Assembly: GCA_949130485.1 (NCBI GenBank) | Contig: OX422186.1 | Span: 7,378,792 to 7,442,791 of the forward strand | Length of the DNA stretch: 64,000 nucleotides | DNA from: Agelas oroides | Lineage: Eukaryota; Porifera; Demospongiae; Agelasida; Agelasidae | Direction: 5' to 3' | Shown here: piece after piece, positions 23,412 through 35,200 of the stretch | Layout of the letters: each line of letters opens with the position of its first letter | Numbering within the stretch: the stretch's first letter is position 1 | Made by a program: the position numbers and the translations under genes | The notes under the pieces: model-generated | What the model saw: only the letters and a program-made list of their open reading frames with translations | Told to the model about the DNA's origin: nothing | Database searches by the model: none

Positions 23412-23983
23412 CCGTCATTATTCGAATAGAACGGTAGGTAATTAAATGATTTCAAATCTGGCTTCCGCTAGATTAGATTTACAAAACTTCCAGGAACCCA
23501 ATTTCTTCCGCTGGATTAGATCTACCGCTGTAATGGAAGCACATTTTCCAAGAAAAGCACTAGCCACACACTGTGGCCTCTTCGCCTCAGGGAGTGTTGC
23601 CTGCAGTACTAAATGACCATAGCCTTTACCAGAAGTGTATAGGCTCCGGGAACTTCGATCGTCTGAGCGTCGTTCTGTCTGCCTGTTTTGATAAGAACAC
23701 GGTCTGGATGCACTACAACGCCTCGGCAGTGACTTCACAAGTGTTGTTTTGATAGGAACGCTTCCTGGTACACTAAACTAAACAGACTCGTTCTGCCTGT
23801 GACTTCGCCCTTTTGTTTTGCTAAGACGCTTCGTGGTATCTACTACTTCGGGCTCTTCCGCTAAATTGGATTCACTCGAAAATAATTCGTGCAGCTACCT
23901 TCCGCATAATTGGATTAACAAAAATCGCAAAAATGAATTTCTTCCGCTAGATTGGATCTACCGTTCTATTAGAATAATGACGG
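23412..23983. mobile_element. TA-flanked TIR element with internal repeats (572 bp)
   Basis: Terminal inverted repeats are CCGTCATTATTCGAATAGAA and, at the right end, the complement of CCGTCATTATTCTAATAGAA, flanked by TA on both sides. The interior carries several copies of a CTTCCGCTAGATTRGATYTA motif in both orientations. There is no transposase ORF. TA duplication is compatible with Tc1/mariner-like mobilisation, which is an inference. Confidence 0.8.
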
Positions 23984-24349
23984 TAAATATGAACCATCAA
24001 GTCACAAAGGATACGTATCACCTAAGAGATGATTATTAGAATCTGGAAAGTCCTCCCTGACGACTAAAATGTTCCTTCCCCCATGAGACCCTGGGAATGA
24101 GGCAGGGGTCACAGTGCCGAAACCAGAATCAAAATGAGGTTTAACGAGAAATCCCCTTCCAAGTTTCCTCACCAAGAACCAGACCCTATAGCCATCTCCA
24201 GACAACAGTAGCAATTTTTGAGGGAAGAATGGTGTGAAAGTGATTGGTACAATTATACCTTGTGATCAAGTTGAAGACGTAGATCATGTATGATGATGTA
24301 ATTATGTAAAATTCCAGCTGCTGAACTATTGATGTACAGACAGGGGACA

Positions 24350-24425
24350 AGTGGGGCAAGGGGGGCAATTACCCCTCAAAGTACGAAGTGGGGCAAGGGG
24401 GGCAATTACCCCTCAAAGTACGAAC
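24350..24425. repeat. 37-bp tandem duplication
   Basis: Two almost identical copies of a unit starting GTGGGGCAAGGGGGGCAATT, at 24351 and 24388, followed by a partial third. Confidence 0.85.
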
Positions 24426-25284
24426 TGGGGCGGGTCCTTGCCCCTCCACGATGCCGTGATTAGTTACCATGCAGCATGTATGAGTATATACCAAATCGAT
24501 AAATCAGCATACGATACAGTTCTGAAAAAACCATAGCACAACTGGCCAAATAGCATGCAGCTGCTTTGATCTTATTTGCTCGTTTCGATCAGCACGCGCG
24601 TCCATCTATGAAAGATGACCTGCACGGACTATCGCATCACGTCATAAGATTCCAGCGCTAGTGGATAGCTCCGTGCAAATTTAGAGACTTTCTGGGGGAC
24701 TTTCTCCCCTTCCCCCCGCCTTAGTTTTGCAATTTAGTGGTGTGCAGACATTACTGAAACTGCATGCAGCAGCGGCGTAGGAAGCATCGAAGTGGTCGGA
24801 GGCGTGTGGATAGCCAGGAGGTCTGGGGGGGGGGGGGGGGGGCCATGCTACCCCAGAAAAAAAATTGTAGTATAAGATGCTCTGACTCAGAGTCTGAGGT
24901 CGCTTCTGGGGCAACTCTTACCATTCATAATGCCACGTTCAGTAGTACCGCCTTGATCCACGCAAAAACAAAAGTCACGTTTCGTCCAGTCGTATACCAT
25001 GCGCGCGAAAAACTACGGTCTCTTCCTCAAAAATCTCGCTTATGGGTTGGTGAGGCTTTCTAGCTGTAGTGCTGCCTGATTTCTACATGCAGAATGCAGT
25101 ATTTGCGTCCGGGAAGGACTGATACTGTGATAGTATTGTGAGCCTGAGAGCGAGGCTACGTGGGTCCTGGCAACCTCCTGGTTGCTATTAAACAAATGTT
25201 GGGACGTGCAACCTTTTGAATAAGGCCAGCCATCTGACTGCATTCGGTACATGAGATAGCAGTCCCCATCTCCCGGTCACCCCA

Positions 25285-25328
25285 GCGCAGCTGATGAAGC
25301 CTGGTATTGGCCGAAACGCGTCCTGTGC
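25285..25328 (+). ncRNA. Hammerhead ribozyme motif (Penelope-element type)
   Basis: The core is complete: CTGATGA at 25291-25297, stem II GCC/GGC with a TGGTATT loop, CGAAA, a minimal stem III ACGCGT, and a GTC cleavage triplet ending at 25322. Stem I pairs GCGCAG (25285-25290) with CTGTGC (25323-25328) using one G-U pair. Hammerheads with this very short stem III (GAAACGCGTC) are known from the terminal repeats of Penelope-like retroelements. No reverse transcriptase was found nearby, so this is probably a terminal-repeat fragment. Predicted cleavage is after C25322. Confidence 0.8.
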
Positions 25329-25569
25329 AACAGGTGATGATAACATCTAGGCCTATTTTTAAGAGAGATGTGGTTCGCTGATTGTTCATGCATGGTCGTT
25401 GCGGCTGCTGATGTTCCGACGCCTCTGCGTCAATCGAAACAGATAGTCGATATCGAACTTACATCACACTGCCCAAGATGGATTTAATCTTCAGTCCCCC
25501 AAAAATATCGTCAGGCCATGGCCTGATCGCATCACTCGTGTGACGTCATCCAAGGCTTGTTTTGAAGCA

Positions 25570-28432
25570 ATGGAAGAAATAACTTTTGCTGTATCCATCA
25601 TTGTTGGAGTATACAGTGTGATTGCACTGTTTGTTCTTCTTGGTTGCATTTTAATCTGCTATCTACAAAGGTAAGGCGTCCCTGTTTGCTACATGTACTA
25701 AAGTGGTCGCACCTCGAAGTACAGGTCAAGTATATAGCTACACCCTGTAATTACGTGCATGGTCGCGCGTAGTGTGTAGCCTTTGGTCAATACGGTGCCT
25801 GAATTATGTGATAGCCTGCACCTATAGTATACCACACTCATATCTATAGTATAGCCTGGAATGGTCTACAGCGATTGTATTTACTGTTTCACAGCAGGTG
25901 TGTGTTGCAGATCAGCAACAGAATTACCCAAAACCATTAGCTTTGTTACAGGTAATAATAATGTTACATCAGGAATTGGCAGCTGTTGTACATTTCTTTA
26001 CCTGACATTAGTAGACATGTGACATTCTTAACAAATGTCAGGGTATATAATTATCATACCTAGAAATGTATCTTTTAGCAGGTATACATGGAACTGTCAG
26101 GAATTGGAATGCCTGCATGTAGTAACTATACCTGGAATAACACAGGAACAGAAAGTTTAGTGGCCCTTTGTATCCAAGCAGACATCATGTAGCTATGTAG
26201 CTGTGCAAACCCAATGTTTGGCTAGTCAACCCACTGCGGTTCTGAGCAATTCAATTCTACACTACAGCATTTAGGTAATCCACTCCCCCTGCATGGACTC
26301 TTGACATAGCTACCATTGGAACATAATATCTGAGGAATTCAATTCACTATAACTAATTCACTATAACTACACTTGTTGTACCATGGCTTCTTAATGGGTA
26401 TGGCGATTGTACCATCCGAGGGTTAATGATGTCCTTCCGAGGGCGAAGCCGGGAAGGACATCATTAACCCCATGCAGGATGGTACAAGCCACGGTACAGC
26501 TGACTTGTATCATAATTGATCTGATTAGTTTATAGCAACAATGAATGTGAGGCTTCTGCTATGTGAAGGGGCTGGACTGTTGCTTAGCAACCTAGTTGTA
26601 TATACCATACGAGACAACTAGGATCACAGGTGCTGCCACAGTGTACATGGGATTTGTACTCCGTGGCGGCTTCTTTTAACTTCCCACGCAGTATGATACA
26701 AAGCATTTAGTCCACCTCTACCTGGACTCTTGACATACCATAATATCTAGCTGCAAATGAACAAATTTTAAATGCTAACAGTATAAACTATAATTGTGGG
26801 GTGGAAATGATTGTATATTTATCTACTATATACTTCAGATGTGCCACATTTATTAACAATATTGCACTGCATGATGCCGGCTGAAACTGACATCACAAGC
26901 TGGTTGATAAACTTAATTTTTAGTTCTTCAAGAAAACTCTAACTTTGTAGCCTACATTATGATGTTTCACTCAGAGCCATTGTCCCCAATATTGGGTCAG
27001 ATTTAGCACACCTGGTTAATACCCACCAGTATATACAGTGCGTGGCTAGTTAAGGAAAGGTATCACACCAGCTGTTTCAGTGAAATAGACAGGTTCAATG
27101 GCATTAGCAGGGGGTAAGTTCAAAATTGTAGTTCAAGACTGACACTGATTCTGCTTCCTTACTGGCAGATCAATCAACAGGAACTGGAAAAAAGCAAGAA
27201 TGTATGTCCTTTGTAGACTTACACCATGCTTTACTTAATCTGCATGTTACGTATTATTATGCATTTCATACTACAATATTTGTCTTCAGTGCTGTACAAG
27301 TGTTTGTTGTCTGCCACCATCAGGGCTGCCGAGAGAGCAGAGGGGCCCTGGGAGGAAGATTTCACGCGTGAAGCATGCGAAATATTTTGCACATGATTAC
27401 TTATTTATATACAGTAACCATCCTTTTACTGAAAGCGTTACTGCATGATTGTTCTATACATGAATTTTACTGATTGAAGAAACAATGTGAACCCAGAAAG
27501 GTAAAAGTAAAAATTAATTTAATTGGGGTCCTGCGAAAGTATCCTCTGCTCTCCCCACCCCCTCGGTGGGCCTGGCCACCATAAATATGTGTACCTTATT
27601 AAAATTTTTGAAATCAGAAATTTGGCTCTCTTGCTTCAGTACACTAGTGATAAAAAATATCTTTTGCATTGCATACAGACAACTCAGGAAAATTGCAGAA
27701 TCAAGGTAAGTTATGTAGTTAGCACATGCTAATCAGTGGGTGCAGTTTGATGGCTGAAAATCTAAACATGATAAAACTCGTACCCTGTAAACTCACGTCC
27801 TTAGCTAAAATGTGTAGTCAAGCTAGCCTTGTGTGGTAGCTATACTCATTTTTGCTGCATGAAAATTGTGCTAGCAAGATTTTGAACCATGGGTAAGCAC
27901 ATGGGATGTAACACAGGATGCACATGAGTGGCTTCAGGAAAATTTGATTCAAAACATTATTACATATCCAGACATTATAATAAGCCTTATGTAAATTGAA
28001 ATGGATTGAATTATATCTTTCTACATCTTGTGTCTAAAACAGTGAGCTAATTGGCTCATGAGACAAGGTATACAGACAAAAGTAGCAGAAAAAGTAGATG
28101 GGGAGTACATGTACAAATAATCTAGATAAGTTCATGATGAAGGAAGTCTCTGACGGTTACATACAATAAGTATAAAAAGTAAGTGTTGGCATAACACAAA
28201 AAGCTGTTGAATGAAAATAGGGGGTGCAGAGTGTGCACCTATAGTTCACTTTATCCAACATAAATGCTGTTGGTTTGGAACAATGCTTATATGTACATGT
28301 TCGTCTTATTGCAGAGTTATCACAACAAGTACATGTCCTGCATACGATGTGTCCACATGCACAGTTTCAAACCCTGCATATGCACAGATAACTCGTGCAC
28401 AAGATGATGTGATTTATGAGATAGTGGACTAA
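25570..28432 (+). CDS. TM-B: small single-pass membrane protein with NPAY and ITIM-like tail
   Basis: Four exons, 25570-25670, 27169-27201, 27679-27705 and 28315-28432, give 92 residues with all junctions in phase 2. A hydrophobic segment at about residues 6-30 (GVYSVIALFVLLGCILICY) is followed by a basic linker (NRNWKKAR). The tail holds NPAY (73-76) and ends DDVIYEIVD. VIYEIV fits the immunoreceptor-type pattern (V/I/L/S)xYxx(V/I/L). There is no cleavable signal peptide, so an N-out, C-in topology is inferred from the positive-inside rule. The last exon is nearly identical to that of TM-C, pointing to recent duplication or conversion. The 27-bp third exon is the least certain. I know of no named family with this exact architecture. 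Confidence 0.72.
26378..26497. mobile_element. Foldback MITE in TM-B intron 1
   Basis: A 120-bp hairpin. Outer ends are GTACCATGGCTT and AAGCCACGGTAC. Inner arms are GGGTTAATGATGTCCTTCC and its complement, with a short GAGGGCGAAGCCGG loop. Confidence 0.8.
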
Positions 28433-29228
28433 TCAAATGACATGGTGTGCCATGTATACTGTTCTTAGATTTTGATTGGCTGCATGTACCTTGTATATCT
28501 TACCCACTTTAGCAAGCACTTTGCTACTAAAATTGTTGTTCCATTACAGATCACCTTTCTACGTTGTTTGTGCACTTCTACAAGCACTTTGCAGTTGCAT
28601 ACATACCATGATATTGTACACTTTGCTACGTATACATTTACTGTATACATTTACTGTATACATTTACTGTATAACTACCTACAATGTGTATGTTTACACG
28701 CATTTGTGTTTTCTTTAGAGGAATTAAGTGGCATGGGTGATGACTCAAACCTCATGTCAATTAAATGCCTTTTTTACTTCGAATCTTGATACAACTTCAC
28801 GCACGTCAATGCTGTTATGTAACACACTTCCCTCGCTGAGTGTAAAAAGGGGCTCCTGCAATCATGCTGTATCGAAGGTTCTGGCGGATAAATTTAAAAA
28901 CAGTACTTCATGGGCACAGTCCTTGCATAGTCTTTTGCCACTTTCACCATTTCACTGCGGGCTTTCCAGTGAGAATGCTCAATTATTTTGGACAAGTAAC
29001 AAACATGGAAAATACACACTCAGCACACAAAGAAAAGGGGGAAAAAAGCAAATACAGTAAGCATAGGTATTTCGCTACATGCTTTGAAGTAGTTACTATC
29101 CAGGTAAGAAATTAATGCAATCCTGCAAGGGTTAGCCCGCTATTATGGTTCTGCATTATACGGATCATACATAGTGCAAAACCACCGTTTCCTCAGCTTA
29201 AACATGCATGCAGCAGTTATTTCGGTGT
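28433..29228. other. Convergent spacer between TM-B and PAP-2
   Basis: 3' flank of both genes. Apart from the 14-bp repeat no feature is supported. Open frames at 28728-29115 show no domain. Confidence 0.5.
28622..28672. repeat. 14-bp tandem repeat (TATACATTTACTG)
   Basis: Three and a half copies of GTATACATTTACTG, just downstream of TM-B. Confidence 0.85.
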
Positions 29229-32200
29229 TCACTTCTTCAGCACCAGGATATCGTGCACCTGTCCGTCCTCATCTTGCACAAACTCAAACATAAGGGCAGT
29301 AGCATTCACAGTGAACCGTGAGTAGCCCCAATGCTATGGGAGAAAGGGAGAGACATAACATTAAAACAAGGAGAGGAAGGGAGAGACATCATCAAATCCC
29401 CCATACGCTGACCACATTCCACCTCTTTGCTCTACTATATTACTAAGCCTGCCTTGACTAACAACATCCCATAGAGCTATATATAATTGGTCCATTACTG
29501 GTATCTGATGCACTACAAAATGGCAGTTCTATAACTGACAATCTGAAGAGTTTTAAACATGATCACAGAGCCTAATAGAAATGACCACCCCTTGAGAGTT
29601 ATTCAGTTTTGCACATCTTACCTGGTCATCCAGTTCTTCAATCCAAACTGGCTTGGCAGGTCTGTGATATAACGACACCAAAATGAATAAAGTGTACACA
29701 TACACATACATGCAGGTACTACCAGCGTAAATAGTAGCTAGAGTAGTCACATGCAGCCATGTTTGTACACAATCGTAAGGCCATGATGATTGTAGTCTCG
29801 TGACCAGCCGGAAAAACCTACGGAAAATCCGTCTGGTAACGTAAGGCAAGATTCTGGGGCTTTTCTACTTACGACGGAGTTATTTGAACGTGCCAATCAA
29901 ATTGTAGCATGTCCAATTACTCGGGCGGCCCACTGGTGCACTAGCGCTTGTGTGGATGTTAATTGGTGATAATTGAAGCCATTTAGAGGTGAGAACTTCC
30001 ATATATGGTCAGCGCCGGCCACATTCAAACCCTGCTGACGTGTGCAAAAGCCCCAGAATATTACCTTACGTTACCAGACGGATTTTCCGTAGGTTTTTCC
30101 GGCTGGTCACGAGACTATGATGATTGTTTCTCAGGCAACTGCGCATGCCAGTTTCTACCCACACAACAATTTTTTAATAATGGTTACGTGACTTTTTTTC
30201 CCTCAAGCACACGCATTTACCTCCATAGCCAGTGCCTCATGTCGACTTTTCAGTACTTGTTGTGATCCAGCTGTTCCATTCAGTCTCTAGTTGTCCCTAC
30301 AGGAAGGACGGTCTTTTGGTTGATACAAATCTGCAACTGTCTGAGGGGCTTGTATCTCGTGAATGAGCTCACAACCATGGCGGAAGTCTTCAAGGAGTTC
30401 GCACAGCAACAGATGGAAGGCTGTTCTGGTTCAGTCTTCTCTGAAGACTTACGACATTTTCTTTGAGTGCTTCGCTGTTTCGTTGCTTTGGCGTCTTCTG
30501 GACAATTAGCGCTTTCCGGTTCCTCAGCAGTGCTGATCGCATATCGGATACGAGTGCTGGAAGCGATCGGCGCTGCGGAACAGAAAGGGTCAGGCTTGTG
30601 AGACTAAGCCAAAAGTTTGTAAGCATAAGCAACAGCACATGTAGCTCTCTTTGAACAAGCATGAATCACTAATTAATAAAAATAAATTTTAAATAGCTGA
30701 CGCGCGCATGGTTTGGGTAGAAAAAATTGCCTGTGAAACAATGGATTTTATTATTATGGCCTAAACTAGAACTGCATGAGGTGTAGTGTAGCTAAATTAA
30801 TCTTCTGTAGCCTTAACATTCAGCTGATACCTATTTGAGTAAATCTGATCCATCAGTTACCATGAATATTTCTGGAGGTGACTAAGACAGTCTAGTTTAA
30901 TAGACTACCTTCTGTACTATACTCGTATTTTCTGCTAAAACTATAGTAAAGAGTCACAGTTGGACCTCGCCATACAGCTGTATGATCTGTTGAACGAGTT
31001 GAGCTTATCAATGACCACTTGATGCTCACTACAAGAAAGTGTTGCATATTCATGTTGTTGGTTGAGTGGCAGAGTACTTTCTAAAACCTAAAAATTATAT
31101 TAATTAAGGCTCTCAACAGTTACTATTAACATATCAGAGAGTAGGTAGACTCTCTATGTAGGGATGGCACCGACACGCAATATATGCAATACTTAAGCAA
31201 AAGCCGTACAACTTCACCACAAACACGCTAAAAGCTTATTTAAGCGCCCAGGCCTCCTCTTTGAGTGCCTTTGTGATCAGCAAGACTCATATAAGTGGCC
31301 AAAACCCACGCAGAAGACAGCTAAACTCAAAAGTGTGCAATAGCAAAAGTGCCATTTTTCGTATTCTTTCTTTCTTTCTTTCTTGTTACAACTTTTGTTC
31401 AAACAACGATATCTCGCAAACTGTTTAAGTACTCACCGTCATTTTAGCACGAAACTGATGCTTACCACAACGCGGAGCTCTACGACCACTCAGCATCTTC
31501 ATAGCTTCAAATTCACCCTGGTCAATAAAAGCCATTCACAACACTCTGAGGCTGCTGTCCGTTGCTTAGGACGCCATTTTCTAATTTTGTACGCATGCGC
31601 ACACGAAGTCTCGTTCCCAGACCAAAGACCACGGTCATTGGTCTGGAAGCGAGAGTACACAAGCGAGCGGGCATGACTGGCACAGTCTTTTCCCCCCGCG
31701 GCATTGGGCAAGGCTTATGAACACCACGTAGGTAAGGCGCTGCATTCAGCTGCCTACTTGCAGCTACACTAAAAATAGCCTAACTCACAGCTTTAGTGAA
31801 CTGTAAAGCTAGGATGATCAGTTGTCAGTATGATAGTTTTCTGTGCTGCAGCTGGTCAGTCGTCATGTGATTGACAACTGAATCATGAAATTGGTTTCAC
31901 AAAGTTTGGTACGGAGAGTGGTTGGCCCTTCAGCAGGTTCTAGCTGGCTATATTATTACATGCCTGTAACCACTACTACTAAAACTGTCAACGCCGTTTC
32001 AAGTTGTGGTGTTGTGGTTACACTTGAAATATTCTTCTTTGGCTTAGGTCTAACTGTAACTGAGATTAACATCAAAAAAAGTACAGAAACAAGACTTAAA
32101 AAACATTAAAAATGTAAAAAGATGTAGGGATGGCATGCCAAAAAGTATGCAAACAAGGTAGGGATAATGCAGGAAAGCAAAGGTCAACATATTGGCAAAG

Positions 32201-35200
32201 CCCCATCCCTACATCTTTTTCACACTACAGCTGATGCAATGCTGCTAGATCATATTTATAGCCTCGTTCCTGAGCCGGCATGTGGGAGAAGGAAAGTGGC
32301 CTGGGGACGAGGCTAAAACCATGCCATGTACTTTAACGACACATATCATAAATCTGCAGTCTACTCTAACTCACTGCTTAAGTTGTTGAAGAGGTTCCGT
32401 ATAACATAATGCTACCAATAGGGTCATACTAGCCTTGTTCCCAGGCCACGTGGGGGAAGGAAGTGGCCTGAGAACAAGGCTACAGCCATGAACTGCCAGT
32501 AAAGGTTGTGAACATTTTAAGAAGACCCCCATGCACTGTCTAACTATAGTGTGAAAAAGATGTAGGGATGGGACTTTGCCAATATGTTGACCTTTGCTTT
32601 CCTGCATTATCCCTACCTTGTTTGCATACTTTTTGGCATGCCATCCCTACATCTTTTTACATTTTTAATGTTTTTTAAGTCTTGTTTTATGTGTAGATGC
32701 TCACTGAATATTTGTGGTGAGGCCCTCCCCCCCCATTCCAATGACAATGTGTGTAGTGGCTCCCTCAGTACAGTTCTCCTGGTAGACAGGGCAGGTTCTC
32801 TGGTAGGAATGGTGGTGACCCCAGAGAGCAAGGTCCACTTTGTATTTCTGCATGCACAGGGGTGTTGAGAGAATCACTGCATTGTAACTATAGTCTATTG
32901 TCAATAGTATCCTAGGTAGTCAGTAACGGGCACAAGTCTGAGCAAACCCCACATTAATATGAAGCTATGCAAATTCTCTGACACATCTGACTGCTGTACA
33001 TGGCTGATATTGCAAATCTTTAGTTCTCAAGTAAGGACCATGCATGAACACAAACAAGGATGCTCAAAGACAGCACAGGTGTTCAAAGCTTCTGGAAGAG
33101 TAGGAACTATACATTTGCTCAGGTGTCCTCCTATGATGTCATACATTTGCTATATCTATAGTAGTTTTCTTGTACTTCAACACATTGGTTTATCAATAAC
33201 ACCAACTGTAATAGTGCTTAGCCTCATTCTCAGAACAAGTGCTATATATACCAGCCACTTGTGACTAGCACCTTTCCCAGGTAGCCTTGTTCCCAGGCTC
33301 GCCTGCTCCAGAATATAAAAAAAATTAAAGTTGTGCAGGTGGGGAGAGCCTGGTACTTTTTCTCACGTTGCCTTTCTGTTCTGAAAATTTTGGCCCTTTT
33401 CTGATTACATCATGCTCACATGAGAGAAAATACCAGGCTCTCCCTGCATAATTGCGTTCCGGAATGGGGGAACTTAGGAACAAGGCTAATTCCCAGGTGT
33501 GGCTACAAGATAAATCTGGGGGAAGGTCTGGCAACAAGGCTAACATAAACCCAAAGAATCACGACTTTTCTGTTTCTTTCCTCCTCAATCTCTTACCATC
33601 AGCAGTGGCTCCACTGACTCTCTGAGTAGTTCTGCTACTGGAAGATCACCACTTGGTTGGTAATTGTTACTGCTGTCAATGTACATTGGCCTGAATGAAG
33701 AGTTCATACATTCATGGTGCACTGATATCAGTACAGGCTATCAAGAGGGCAGGAAGTAATGCAACTAAAGTATGCATGTATCAGACAGATTAAGCTCTGA
33801 ATTACAGTGGAAAGTCACTTATCCAAATATGTGGACCAAATAGTGTTCAGACAACTGAACTGTTTGAGACGATAACAAAACTGCATTTTACACTGGCCTG
33901 TCATCATACCTCGTTTTTTCAACACTTTCTACTTTACTATAATAAGTGAAGTACTACATTCAAAGCAGATTACTCCATCACTATGCGAGTATAGCCATGA
34001 ACACACTATTTGGGGTTCAGATAAGTGAAATCCTGCAAATTACTAAACTTTAATAAATCGTCTGTAAAAGCATTCACAACCTGGATCAAAGTTATCAACT
34101 AGAGCCAATCACTGTATCAAGATAATTTCACAATGACAAAGATCAAAAAATTTTCAGAAGGCATTGCTACCATTTTGTCCTCTGAACTACTGTAAATCAA
34201 GTAGTCAAGAGCATCAGAAAAGAATGATCACGTGATCAAGCACCATTTTAACTGATCAAAATCTTGACCCAAGTTACAAATGCTTTAACAGGTGACACGT
34301 TATAGTCACTACCCTTTGAGGTGGTGTGCTTATTTTACATGTACATGTACCTGTGTCCAGCAAAGATGAGCCATGGCGTCTTTGAGCGGTCCACACCCTG
34401 CATGTGTTGATCCAGAAACTTGTACTGCGGTGAGCCTTGTGTGAAATTATGCTCTGTACTCATGAGCACAAAGTGGACACTGCCATAGTCAAACCCATAC
34501 CTACAAAATGAATGAATATATGTAGATTTTTTATTTAATGCTAACTTATCATTAGTAGCAGTATGCAGGTATTTGTAGCTTGCGGGTCATACATAGCTCT
34601 TAGTTGAGGCAGCTTTCAACAAAATCTATTGCTTAAAACACTCTGGTGGTGTGACTGTGCCATTCTGCTTACATACATTCCACTACTTGTCCAATCATCA
34701 GAGTTATCAGATCCACAACTATCAGTCACACCATATGACCTACAAGTCACATGACCTGCAAGTCACATGACCTGCAAGTCACACGACCTGCAAGTCACAT
34801 GACGTGCAAGTCACACGACCTGCAAGTCACATGACCTGCAAGTCACATGACCTCCAAGTTACATGACCTGCAAGTCACATGACTGCATCACATGAGCCTC
34901 TCACCATGCCTCATCCAGGGAGGGTCTGGGCATTGGGAATCTTCTCTCATGGGGCACTCCACATTCCCCACCTGAATCATGCCCTTGGTAGTAAGAACTA
35001 CAGATTGGGGAGAAATGTCGTCCACACTGTCTGTTAAGTGTTGACAGATACAGAGAACAGTTACTGTACCATGTACAGTGGGAAATTTTTGAGGGAAATT
35101 AATTTTGGCCAGTTTTGCCAGTCACTGTGATCACTTTGTGGTGCATCTTGAACGAAAGCAAAGTTAGACATGCGACCCTAAAAATTCATGTTTACTCACA

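Larger units (their letters stand above)
22953..25569. other. Spacer between TM-A and TM-B, rich in repeats
   Basis: No gene is supported. It holds the TIR element at 23412-23983, a 37-bp tandem pair at 24350-24425, a G homopolymer at about 24826-24842, an isolated AGCCTCG-family end near 25140-25160, and the hammerhead motif at 25285-25328. Confidence 0.6.
32105..32675. repeat. Inverted repeat pair (~115-bp arms)
   Basis: The left arm (about 32105-32222) and right arm (about 32552-32675) are almost exact reverse complements. Each arm is itself bounded by AAAAAGATGTAGGGATGG and its complement, so each may be a small foldback unit inserted in opposite orientation. A related fragment lies near 57655-57705. 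The space between holds two AGCCTCG-family foldbacks (32261-32313 and 32432-32480). Confidence 0.8.

Noticed and set aside
30390..30662. 90-residue minus-strand ORF in PAP-2 intron 13
   Set aside because: No recognisable domain, alternative start only, and absent from the paralogous intron of PAP-1.
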